9,435 nucleotides of DNA from Candidatus Giovannonibacteria bacterium RIFCSPLOWO2_01_FULL_46_13 (GTDB taxonomy: Bacteria > Patescibacteriota > Minisyncoccia > JACPKW01 > UBA11713), in NCBI GenBank assembly GCA_001778785.1, contig MFIE01000014.1, positions 4,456 through 13,890 of the forward strand. The letters run 5' to 3'. Shown piece by piece: positions 1 to 5,716 of the stretch (positions are counted from its first letter, which is position 1; every line of letters begins with the position of its first letter). The translations under genes and the position numbers were made by a program. Under the pieces are notes generated by a model that was not told where the DNA came from, ran no database searches, and worked only from the letters and a program-made list of their open reading frames with translations.

Positions 1-72
1 CCACTCGACCAAAAAAGGATCGAAGATTTCATTACGAGATATCGGAATAAAGGGCCGGAATTAATTCCATAA
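1..72 (+). CDS. C-terminal end of an unidentified upstream protein (partial)
   Basis: Frame 1 is open from the window edge to a TAA at 70-72 and gives a 23-residue tail ending RNKGPELIP. The other two + frames hit stops earlier. The tail is charged and hydrophilic (IEDFITRYRNKG), as expected for a soluble protein end. It stops 6 nt before the reductase start, matching the packing of the rest of the cluster, so it probably belongs to the same transcription unit. The family cannot be told from this fragment. Confidence 0.55.
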   Translation, partial: PLDQKRIEDFITRYRNKGPELIP

Positions 73-78
73 AATAAT

Positions 79-1050
79 ATGCTTTACGACGTAATAATTA
101 TCGGAGGAGGGCCGGCCGCGACCGCAGCTGCCGTGTATACCGCGCGAAAAAGACTAAAGACTTTGCTTATTACCGAATCTTTCGGCGGGCAGTCCATAGT
201 TTCGGACGACATCCAAAATTGGATAGGCGAGCCGCACATCTCCGGTTTTGATTTGGCGAAAAAATTCGAGGCGCATGTCCGGGCATTCTCGGACATGGTG
301 GAAATTAAAATGCCGGAGAAAGTTACGGAGATAAAGAGTACTAAATGCCAGATTGGGGAATCTAGGATCTGTGATTTTGAAGTAAAAACAGATAAAAATT
401 CTTATGAAGGAAAATCGATTATTTTGGCTTCCGGGGCGCGCCGCAGGAAGCTCGGCATTCCGGGCGAAGAAAAATTCGAGGGGAAGGGTGTGGCGTATTG
501 CTCGACTTGCGACGCTCCGCTTTTTTCCGGAAAAAAAGTTGCCGTGATCGGCGGAGGAAACGCGGGGCTCGAAGCGGTTATCGACCTTTTCCCGTACGCC
601 GAGGAAGTTCACATCATGGAGTATGGGGAATCATTGAAGGGAGATCCTGTTACCCAGGAGGAGGTAAAGAAAAATCCGAAATTGAAGGGAATCATATTTA
701 ACGCAAAAACTCTCGAGATCCAGGGAGATAAATTTATGACAGGCGTTAAATACGAGGACACTAAAACGGGGGAGGAAAAAATTCTTTCTGCGGACGGGGT
801 GTTTGTGGAGATCGGGTCGATACCGAATTCGGAAATGGTGAAAAACTTTTTGGAACTCGATAAATACGGACAGGTCATAATTGATTCCAAGCACGCCACA
901 ACTTCTCATCCAGGAGTTTTCGCCGCGGGGGACATAACGGACGACCCGTACAAACAAAACAACATCTCCGCGGGAGACGCGGTTAAGGCCGCGCTTGCCG
1001 CGTATAACTATCTTTTAAACCGCGCCAAGGTTACTCCAGCGGCGGGATAG
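79..1050 (+). CDS. trxB: Thioredoxin reductase-like flavoprotein, AhpF C-terminal type, probably NADH-dependent
   Basis: FAD-dependent pyridine nucleotide-disulfide oxidoreductase, 323 residues, about the usual size for a low-molecular-weight bacterial thioredoxin reductase. Visible parts in order are the N-terminal FAD dinucleotide fold (IIIGGGPAATAAA, residues 6-18), the redox-active CSTC (Cys141 and Cys144), the second dinucleotide fold (VIGGGNAGLEA, 157-166), and the C-terminal FAD motif (GVFAAGD, 279-285) followed by PYKQ. The segment YCSTCDAPLFSGKKVAVIGG and the GGGNAGLEA...HIMEYGESLKGD stretch resemble the C-terminal part of AhpF more than classic TrxB. The HRRD-type arginines that bind the NADPH phosphate are absent and Glu181 sits at the end of the second strand, which in this superfamily suggests NADH. 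The N-terminal thioredoxin-like domain of AhpF is missing, so the partner is probably a separate thioredoxin or glutaredoxin-like protein. The start codon places the FAD fold at the N-terminus as expected; no clear ribosome site is seen. The gene symbol is by family; the partner is unknown. Confidence 0.9.
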   Translation: MLYDVIIIGGGPAATAAAVYTARKRLKTLLITESFGGQSIVSDDIQNWIGEPHISGFDLAKKFEAHVRAFSDMVEIKMPEKVTEIKSTKCQIGESRICDFEVKTDKNSYEGKSIILASGARRRKLGIPGEEKFEGKGVAYCSTCDAPLFSGKKVAVIGGGNAGLEAVIDLFPYAEEVHIMEYGESLKGDPVTQEEVKKNPKLKGIIFNAKTLEIQGDKFMTGVKYEDTKTGEEKILSADGVFVEIGSIPNSEMVKNFLELDKYGQVIIDSKHATTSHPGVFAAGDITDDPYKQNNISAGDAVKAALAAYNYLLNRAKVTPAAG

Positions 1051-1067
1051 ATGTGATAAAATAAGTT

Positions 1068-2039
1068 ATGGCAAAAATCGCGATCAATGGTTTTGGAAGG
1101 ATAGGGCGTTCGTTTTTTAGGGCGACTTACAGCAACCCAGATTTGGAAATCGTCGCGATAAACGATTTGGCGGAAGTTGATTCGCTGAAATATCTCTTGA
1201 AGTACGATTCGGTTTACGGCCGCTTTGATAAAGAAATCGAGGGGGTGGATTTTCTTGCGGAAAAAGATCCGACAAACCTTCCTTGGGAAAAAATGGGAGT
1301 GGATGTTGTGATTGAATCGAGCGGTTTTTTTACCGACGGGGCGAAGGCCAAAGCGCATCTCGACGCCGGCGCAAAAAAAGTTGTCATAACCGCTCCGGCC
1401 TCGGGGGATGTCACAACGGCATTGATCGGCGTAAACGACGATCTTTTCGAAGAAGCGGGACCGATTACCGCGAACGCTTCATGCACGACGAACTCTGTCG
1501 CTCCGGTCATGAAAATCCTTTTGAAAAATTTTGGTATTAAAAAAGCGACGATGACGACCGTGCATTCGTATACGGCGACGCAAAAACTAGTGGATGGACC
1601 GGACGAAAAAGATCCGCGCCGCGGCCGCGCGGCCGCGGCGAATATTGTTCCCTCGACCACAGGCGCGGCGGAGGCCGTCATCCAGGCGATCCCGGAGCTC
1701 GAAGGAAAATTCAACGCGGAATCTATCCGCGTGCCGACCATCACCGGCTCTTTGAGCATTATCTCGGCCTTGATCGATAAAAAAGCGTCCGTCGAGAGCA
1801 TCAATAAAGTTTTTGAAAAAGCTTCGAAAGAAGAAAAATGGTCAAAAGTTTTTAAAACCACTTACGACCCGATCGTCTCAACGGACATAATCGGGGAGCC
1901 GTTCGGCGCAATAATTGACCTCTCACTGACAAAAGTTTTGGACGCGGATTTTGTGAAAGTCTTCTCCTGGTACGACAACGAAGCGGGGTACACTGCAACG
2001 CTCGTCGAACACATACGCAGGGTTATGAAGAACCTATGA
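1068..2039 (+). CDS. gap: Glyceraldehyde-3-phosphate dehydrogenase (type I)
   Basis: Catalyses NAD-dependent oxidative phosphorylation of glyceraldehyde-3-phosphate to 1,3-bisphosphoglycerate in the cytoplasm. At 323 residues it is slightly short for the family (about 330-340). The NAD fold opens with INGFGRIGR (6-14); Asp33 in INDL is the position usually linked to NAD preference. The nucleophile is Cys139 in ASCTTN and the general base is His166 in TTVHSYTATQ. The phosphate-binding RRGRAAA and RVPT segments are present. The C-terminal motif reads WYDNEAGYT where most family members have WYDNEWGY. A 17-nt gap separates it from trxB and no Shine-Dalgarno is visible. Its stop overlaps the rpiB start in ATGA (2036-2039), suggesting translational coupling. 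The codons for DPRRGRAAAA form a perfect 24-bp palindrome, listed separately. Identity is certain; preference for NAD over NADP is an inference. Confidence 0.96.
   Translation: MAKIAINGFGRIGRSFFRATYSNPDLEIVAINDLAEVDSLKYLLKYDSVYGRFDKEIEGVDFLAEKDPTNLPWEKMGVDVVIESSGFFTDGAKAKAHLDAGAKKVVITAPASGDVTTALIGVNDDLFEEAGPITANASCTTNSVAPVMKILLKNFGIKKATMTTVHSYTATQKLVDGPDEKDPRRGRAAAANIVPSTTGAAEAVIQAIPELEGKFNAESIRVPTITGSLSIISALIDKKASVESINKVFEKASKEEKWSKVFKTTYDPIVSTDIIGEPFGAIIDLSLTKVLDADFVKVFSWYDNEAGYTATLVEHIRRVMKNL
1617..1640. repeat. Perfect 24-bp GC-only palindrome inside gap
   Basis: Twelve bases (1617-1628) are followed at once by their exact reverse complement (1629-1640), all G or C, with two NotI-type GCGGCCGC octamers at 1621-1628 and 1629-1636. 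It encodes the conserved R-R-G-R-A-A-A segment of GAPDH, so protein constraint plus choice of GC-ending codons may explain it. As RNA it could fold into a stem of about 10 bp with a tight loop. No function is known. Confidence 0.6.
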
Positions 2040-2476
2040 AAATTTACATCGGGGCGGATCATGCCGGGTTTGAACTTAAAGAGAAATTAAAAAAATTTCT
2101 TGAAGAAAAAGGGCACGAAGTTATCGATAAGGGCGCTTACGAATTAAATCCCGCGGATGATTACCCGGATTTTATTAAACCGGTTGCCGAGGCCGTTGCG
2201 GGTGATAAAGATAGCATGGGAGTGGTTCTGGGAGGCTCGGGCCAGGGTGAGGCCATGGCTGCAAATCGCGTTAAAGGAATTCGGGCCGCCGTTTATTACG
2301 GAGGCGACTTAGAAATAGTTAAGCTTTCGCGCGAGCATAACGATTCCAATATTTTATCGCTTGGTGCACGGTTTATTTCAGAAGAAGAAGCGAAGGAAGC
2401 CGTTAATTTATGGCTCCTAACTCCATTCGCCGAAGGTAGGCACAGGAAGAGGATTGATGACATTGATGAGAAGTAG
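2036..2476 (+). CDS. rpiB: Ribose-5-phosphate isomerase B
   Basis: Interconverts ribulose-5-phosphate and ribose-5-phosphate in the non-oxidative pentose phosphate pathway. The 146-residue length is typical of the RpiB/LacAB family. Seen are GADHAGFELK (6-15) for phosphate binding, DDYPDF (41-46), GGSGQGEAMAANR (66-78), and REHND (99-103) with the catalytic His101. E. coli-type RpiB carries a catalytic cysteine in the CGTG segment. Here that position is glycine (GGSG) and Glu72 follows in GQGE. This is the arrangement known from the mycobacterial type (GGSGNGE), where glutamate is the proton-transfer base. The start codon lies in the ATGA overlap with gap. The next gene is pyrG after 24 nt. 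An allose- or galactose-6-phosphate isomerase is possible in this fold, but the neighbouring rpe and transketolase genes favour the pentose role. Confidence 0.93.
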   Translation: MKIYIGADHAGFELKEKLKKFLEEKGHEVIDKGAYELNPADDYPDFIKPVAEAVAGDKDSMGVVLGGSGQGEAMAANRVKGIRAAVYYGGDLEIVKLSREHNDSNILSLGARFISEEEAKEAVNLWLLTPFAEGRHRKRIDDIDEK

Positions 2477-2500
2477 TATGCTGTAAGAGGTTTTAATTTT

Positions 2501-4144
2501 ATGCCCAAAGGCCCAAGGTTTATTTTTGTAATTGGCGGAGTAATGTCCGGCATAGGCAAAGGCATTGCAAGCGCTTCAACGGCGCGGATTTTAAAGTCCA
2601 AAGGTTTTAATACTACTTGCGTAAAAATTGACCCGTACCTGAATGTGGATGCGGGAACGATGAACCCGGTGGAGCACGGGGAAGTTTTTGTGACTGAAGA
2701 CGAGATGGAGACGGACCAGGACATCGGGAACTTCGAGAGGTACCTGGACGAAAATATTTTATCCGACAATTATATGACTTCCGGCGCGGTTTATCTCGCG
2801 GTCATCGAAAATGAAAGGAGTTTGAAATATTCCGGGGCCTGCGTGCAACCAATACCGCACATCCCGGAGGAGGTCATCCGCCGCCTTAATCTTGTAGCGA
2901 AAAAGACTAAGGCGGATTTTATTTTGGTTGAAATCGGCGGCACGGCCGGGGAATACGAAAACCTTTTGTTCTTGGAAGCCGCAAGAATGATGCATTTAAA
3001 ATCTCCGGAAAGCGTGATGTTCATGTTGATAAGTTATTTCCCGATCCCGTCAAAAATCGGTGAGATGAAAACCAAGCCGACCCAGCACGCCGTCCGCGCG
3101 CTAAATTCCGCGGGAATCCAGCCGGATTTTATAATCGCGCGTTCCATCGTCCCCTTGGACGAGCCGCGCAAAAAGAAACTTTCGATTTTCTGTAACGTGC
3201 GCCCGGAGGATATAATCTCCGCGCCGGACATCGACAACATTTACCAAGTCCCGCTCAACTTCGAAAAAGAAAATCTCGGAAATAAAATTTTGAAAAAGTT
3301 TGGGATACAGGAAAGGAAGAGGGACCTCGAAGAATGGGGGAAGATGGTCAAGCGCGCGACTTCTTCGAAGAAAGAAATAAATATTGGGATAGTCGGAAAA
3401 TATTTCGGCACGGGAAAGTTTACCCTTTCGGATTCGTACCTTTCGGTGATCGAAGCGATCAAGCACGCTTGCTGGAGTTTTTCGGTACAGCCGAATATTT
3501 TGTGGCTGGACGCGGAGGTGTACGAAAATAATCCCGCCAAGGTCAAAGAGGAATTGGGTGCCCTCGACGGGGTAATCGTTCCGGGAGGATTCGGCACGAG
3601 GGGAGTGGAAGGAAAAATAAAAGCCATAAATTTCGCGAGAAAAAACAAAAAGCCGTATTTAGGCCTTTGCTACGGGATGCAGTTAGCGGTGATAGAATTC
3701 GCGAGAAACGTTGCCGGGATGACCGGGGCGCATACGACGGAGGTAAACAAAAAAACAAAGTATCCTGTGATAGATTTGATGAGCGAGCAGAAAGAAAAAG
3801 TTTTTGCTGGAAAAATGGGCGGGACGATGCGCCTTGGGGCGTATGCCTGCCGGTTGAAGGATAAAACCATCGCCCGGAAAGCTTACGGCGAACGCACGAT
3901 TTACGAACGGCACCGCCACAGGTACGAATTCAACAACGCCTTGCAAAATGTTTTGGAAGCGAAGGGGCTTATCACTTCGGGCATAAATCCGGAGTCGGGC
4001 CTCGTGGAAATTATTGAATTGAAAGACCACCCGTTTTTCATGGGGACGCAATTCCATCCAGAATTTAAATCGCGCCCACTCGACCCGCATCCGCTTTTTA
4101 GGGAATTCATAAAATCTTGCCTGAACTCCCGGAAGTCGAAATAA
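2501..4144 (+). CDS. pyrG: CTP synthase (glutamine-hydrolysing)
   Basis: Makes CTP from UTP, ATP and glutamine-derived ammonia in the cytoplasm. At 547 residues it is the usual length with both domains. The N-terminal synthetase domain (about 1-270) has the P-loop GGVMSGIGKG (12-21), DPYLNVDAGTMNP (44-56), HGEVFVTEDEMETD (59-72), EIGGTAGEYE (144-153) and TKPTQH (191-196). The C-terminal class I glutamine amidotransferase domain (about 293-540) has PGGFGTRG (361-368), nucleophile Cys390 in GLCYGMQ, GGTMRLG (440-446), and the His519/Glu521 pair in FHPEFKSRP. Some segments differ from common CTP synthases: VQPIPHIPEEV for VQVIPHITDEI, AGEYE for VGDIE, and Tyr after the catalytic cysteine where Leu is usual. 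This looks like a divergent lineage variant with all catalytic residues kept. AGAGG at 2486-2490 is a plausible ribosome site. The last 28 nt overlap the start of fpg. Confidence 0.97.
   Translation: MPKGPRFIFVIGGVMSGIGKGIASASTARILKSKGFNTTCVKIDPYLNVDAGTMNPVEHGEVFVTEDEMETDQDIGNFERYLDENILSDNYMTSGAVYLAVIENERSLKYSGACVQPIPHIPEEVIRRLNLVAKKTKADFILVEIGGTAGEYENLLFLEAARMMHLKSPESVMFMLISYFPIPSKIGEMKTKPTQHAVRALNSAGIQPDFIIARSIVPLDEPRKKKLSIFCNVRPEDIISAPDIDNIYQVPLNFEKENLGNKILKKFGIQERKRDLEEWGKMVKRATSSKKEINIGIVGKYFGTGKFTLSDSYLSVIEAIKHACWSFSVQPNILWLDAEVYENNPAKVKEELGALDGVIVPGGFGTRGVEGKIKAINFARKNKKPYLGLCYGMQLAVIEFARNVAGMTGAHTTEVNKKTKYPVIDLMSEQKEKVFAGKMGGTMRLGAYACRLKDKTIARKAYGERTIYERHRHRYEFNNALQNVLEAKGLITSGINPESGLVEIIELKDHPFFMGTQFHPEFKSRPLDPHPLFREFIKSCLNSRKSK
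4100..4119 (+). promoter_or_regulatory. Start region of fpg: AGGGA and TTG start codon
   Basis: AGGGA (4100-4104) lies 12 nt before a TTG (4117-4119) inside the pyrG 3' end. The TTG is fixed as the start because Fpg needs a mature N-terminus of Pro-Glu-Leu-Pro-Glu, and the codons right after TTG encode exactly PELPEVE. No in-frame ATG could replace it without losing the catalytic proline. The spacing is long for a Shine-Dalgarno, so initiation may be weak or coupled to pyrG translation. Confidence 0.6.
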
Positions 4145-4917
4145 CCAAGCGCAAGCTTGGGCCGCTTCTTATAGGGAAGCGGATTTTGCCTGCCCGCAAT
4201 GCTGCGCATAGCGCTGCAGGCGGGAATTTAGGAAGAAAAATCCTTGGCGTCGAACGGCTCGGGAAGGCTATCTTAATACGGTTGTCGGGCGGCAAGATAT
4301 TGGCGTTTCACCAGAGGATGAGCGGAAAAATTCTCGTTGCTGAAAAAGATTTCGATAGTAAGCACGTCAGGTTTAAATACAAACTTTCGTCCGGGAAGAA
4401 TTTAATATTTCACGACGTCAGGAAATTCGGGGTGCGCTGGTACGGCACGGCAAAAAAAGTTCTAAGCGACCCATATTTTTTAAGGCTCGGGTTGGACCCT
4501 CTCGAAATCGATTTTAAAAAGTTTAAAGAGCTTCTCGGAAAATTAAAAGGCGGGATCAAGGCGGCCTTGCTTCGGCAGGATATTTTGGCCGGGGTTGGGA
4601 ACATCATCGCGGACGAATCTTTATGGAAAGCAAAAATACATCCGCAAAAAAGAATCGAGAATTTTAGCGAAGCTGATTTTAAAAATTTATTCGCCGCCCT
4701 TAGGTTCATTTTAGAAAAATCCATAAAGCTCGGCGGTTCGACCATGCGGGACTGGTACCATCCAGACAACACCAAGGGCGGGTATTTCGCCCAGCGCCTT
4801 ATCTACGGACGGGCCAATGAGAAATGCAAAAAATGCGGTAAAATTATCATAAGGATGAAAGCAGCCGGAAGAGGGACCTTTATCTGTACAAAATGCCAGC
4901 CTTTTAAACAAGAATGA
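4117..4917 (+). CDS. mutM: Formamidopyrimidine-DNA glycosylase / AP lyase (MutM)
   Basis: Removes oxidised purines such as 8-oxoguanine from DNA and cleaves the abasic site. The 266 residues include the N-terminal PELPEVE (2-8) with the Schiff-base Pro2 and Glu3, Lys50 in the hairpin loop, HQRMSG (65-70) with the void-filling Met, DVRKFG (100-105) with the Arg and Phe fillers, the H2TH segment AGVGNIIADESLW (158-170), and a zinc finger with Cys237, Cys240, Cys257 and Cys260 around GRGTF (251-255). The start is TTG at 4117. Residues 25-36 (PARNAAHSAAGG) replace the usual strand and loop after GKRI and are encoded by a palindromic DNA segment, so they may be a later acquisition. LLRQD stands where LLDQ is common in the family. 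The stop overlaps the rpe start in ATGA (4914-4917). Identity is firm; whether the altered N-terminal loop affects activity is unknown. The symbol fpg is also used. Confidence 0.95.
   Translation: MPELPEVEITKRKLGPLLIGKRILPARNAAHSAAGGNLGRKILGVERLGKAILIRLSGGKILAFHQRMSGKILVAEKDFDSKHVRFKYKLSSGKNLIFHDVRKFGVRWYGTAKKVLSDPYFLRLGLDPLEIDFKKFKELLGKLKGGIKAALLRQDILAGVGNIIADESLWKAKIHPQKRIENFSEADFKNLFAALRFILEKSIKLGGSTMRDWYHPDNTKGGYFAQRLIYGRANEKCKKCGKIIIRMKAAGRGTFICTKCQPFKQE
4145..4160 (+). other. Stem-loop 1 after pyrG stop (GCAA tetraloop)
   Basis: CCAAGC (4145-4150) and GCTTGG (4155-4160) pair perfectly around GCAA, a GNRA-type tetraloop. It begins directly after the pyrG stop at 4142-4144 and lies in codons 10-15 of fpg. 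It is the first of three stem-loops in a row. Confidence 0.5.
4162..4187 (+). terminator. Stem-loop 2 with short T run: terminator-like element inside fpg
   Basis: CCGCTTC (4162-4168) pairs perfectly with GAAGCGG (4176-4182) around a 7-nt loop that can shrink by two G-U pairs, and ATTTT follows at 4183-4187. The shape is that of a weak intrinsic terminator or attenuator placed 17 nt after the pyrG stop, but only four Ts follow and the segment codes for fpg residues 16-24. It could reduce downstream transcription, or protect the 3' end of a pyrG message. Function is inferred from shape only. Confidence 0.35.
4188..4224. repeat. Stem-loop 3: palindromic, possibly REP-like element in frame in fpg
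   Basis: CCCGC (4193-4197) pairs with GCGGG (4220-4224), TGC (4200-4202) with GCA (4216-4218), and GCGC (4204-4207) with GCGC (4211-4214) around an ATA loop. An alternative outer stem joins GCCTGC (4188-4193) with GCAGGC (4216-4221). The segment is richer in GC than its flanks and encodes PARNAAHSAAGG, which does not look like the family's sequence at this place. No second copy is seen in this window, so membership in a repeat family is an inference. Confidence 0.45.
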
Positions 4918-5543
4918 TTGAAATAATTCCGGCGATTAACGCCGAAAATTTTGAAGAGGTAAAAAATAAAATAAAGCTCGTCGAGCCGTATGTTAAGCGG
5001 GTGCATTTAGACGTTGCGGACGGGACTTTTACGCCGAATACGATTTGGCACAATGCCGCGGACCTTTTGACGCTCGAGACTCCACTTATGATCGAACTGC
5101 ATTTGATGGTTGCGGATATGGATACGCGCTGGAAGGATTGGATTTTTCCAAATGTAAGACGGATTATTTTTCACGAGGAGGCCGCGCACGACCCGATGCT
5201 TGTTTTTGAAAAAATAAAGGAAGCAGAAAAAGAAGTTGGGGTAGCGATCCGTCCGGAGACAAAATGGCAAAAGCTCGCGCCGTTTTTGGAAAAAGCAGAT
5301 TTGGTGCAAACTCTCGCGGTCCCGCCGGGCCAGGCCGGGCAGGCTTTTCGCCCGGAAATTCTCGAGAAGATTAGGCACATACGCGAAGCGGCGCCAAAAG
5401 TTATAATTGAGGTAGACGGGGGGATCAACCTGGAGACCGGCCGCGAGTGCGCCAAAGCGGGCGCTTCCATCCTTGTCTCGGCGAATTATATTTTCGGATC
5501 TAAAAATATAGAAGAGGCCATTAATAGTCTAAAAAATTTATGA
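4914..5543 (+). CDS. rpe: Ribulose-phosphate 3-epimerase, divergent
   Basis: Interconverts ribulose-5-phosphate and xylulose-5-phosphate, supplying the transketolase donor. This is a TIM-barrel protein of 209 residues, close to the usual 210-230. The metal and acid/base residues are present: His31 and Asp33 in VHLDVADGTFTPN, His63 in ELHLM, and Asp168 in IEVDGGIN. The loop normally reading SVNPGFGGQ is AVPPGQAGQ here, and the opening PSILSADF is PAINAENF, so it sits away from the common Rpe sequences. A related sugar-phosphate epimerase cannot be excluded, but the neighbouring rpiB and transketolase genes support the pentose assignment. The start lies in the ATGA overlap with fpg. The stop TGA (5541-5543) is embedded in ATGATGA, which also holds the start of the next small gene. 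Confidence 0.9.
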   Translation: MIEIIPAINAENFEEVKNKIKLVEPYVKRVHLDVADGTFTPNTIWHNAADLLTLETPLMIELHLMVADMDTRWKDWIFPNVRRIIFHEEAAHDPMLVFEKIKEAEKEVGVAIRPETKWQKLAPFLEKADLVQTLAVPPGQAGQAFRPEILEKIRHIREAAPKVIIEVDGGINLETGRECAKAGASILVSANYIFGSKNIEEAINSLKNL

Positions 5544-5716
5544 TGAAAATTATTTTTAAAGTGATTGTATTCATTGTCCTGGCAGCTTTTTTAGGACAGA
5601 ACTGTGGTTGGCTAGGGGCGGGGTCTGAATATTGTGGATTATGGTATGCATTTTTTCTTGTTGGCGTACCTTTGATTGGAGCTTACGTAATAATTTCGCA
5701 TATCAAGAACAAATAA
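5540..5716 (+). CDS. Small two-helix membrane protein, unrecognised
   Basis: This 58-codon gene fills the space between rpe and the transketolase N-subunit. ATGATG at 5540-5545 offers two starts; the first gives the ATGA overlap used elsewhere in the cluster. The stop TAA (5714-5716) shares its last base with the ATG of tktN. The product has a hydrophobic stretch after a Met-Lys start (IIFKVIVFIVLAAFLG), a short loop with two cysteines (QNCGWLG and EYCGLW), a second hydrophobic stretch (WYAFFLVGVPLIGAYVII), and a positive SHIKNK tail. I do not recognise the family. The tight stop/start joins on both sides and the clean two-helix pattern support a real gene. Part of it (5641-5700) is AT-rich, about 37% GC by hand count. 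Confidence 0.7.
   Translation: MMKIIFKVIVFIVLAAFLGQNCGWLGAGSEYCGLWYAFFLVGVPLIGAYVIISHIKNK

Noticed and set aside
181..195. GCGGGCAG in trxB as a second copy of the fpg palindrome
   Set aside because: Only eight bases match, no palindrome surrounds it, and it codes for the conserved GGQS of the reductase.
154..612. Open frame on the - strand opposite trxB (152 codons)
   Set aside because: No domain recognised and the + strand gene carries all reductase motifs.
1031..1067. Possible promoter before gap (TTACTC and a TAAAAT-like hexamer)
   Set aside because: Spacing is poor, the match is partial and most of it lies in the trxB end; chance is likely in AT-rich DNA.
1214..1861. Long open frame on the - strand opposite gap (215 codons)
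   Set aside because: It mirrors the coding strand of a certain GAPDH gene, has no recognisable domain, and such antisense frames are common over GC-biased codons.
5632..5715. N-terminal extension of tktN by 28 residues
   Set aside because: The extension resembles no transketolase and overlaps the small membrane gene in another frame; ATG 5716 gives a normal start and a TAATG join.
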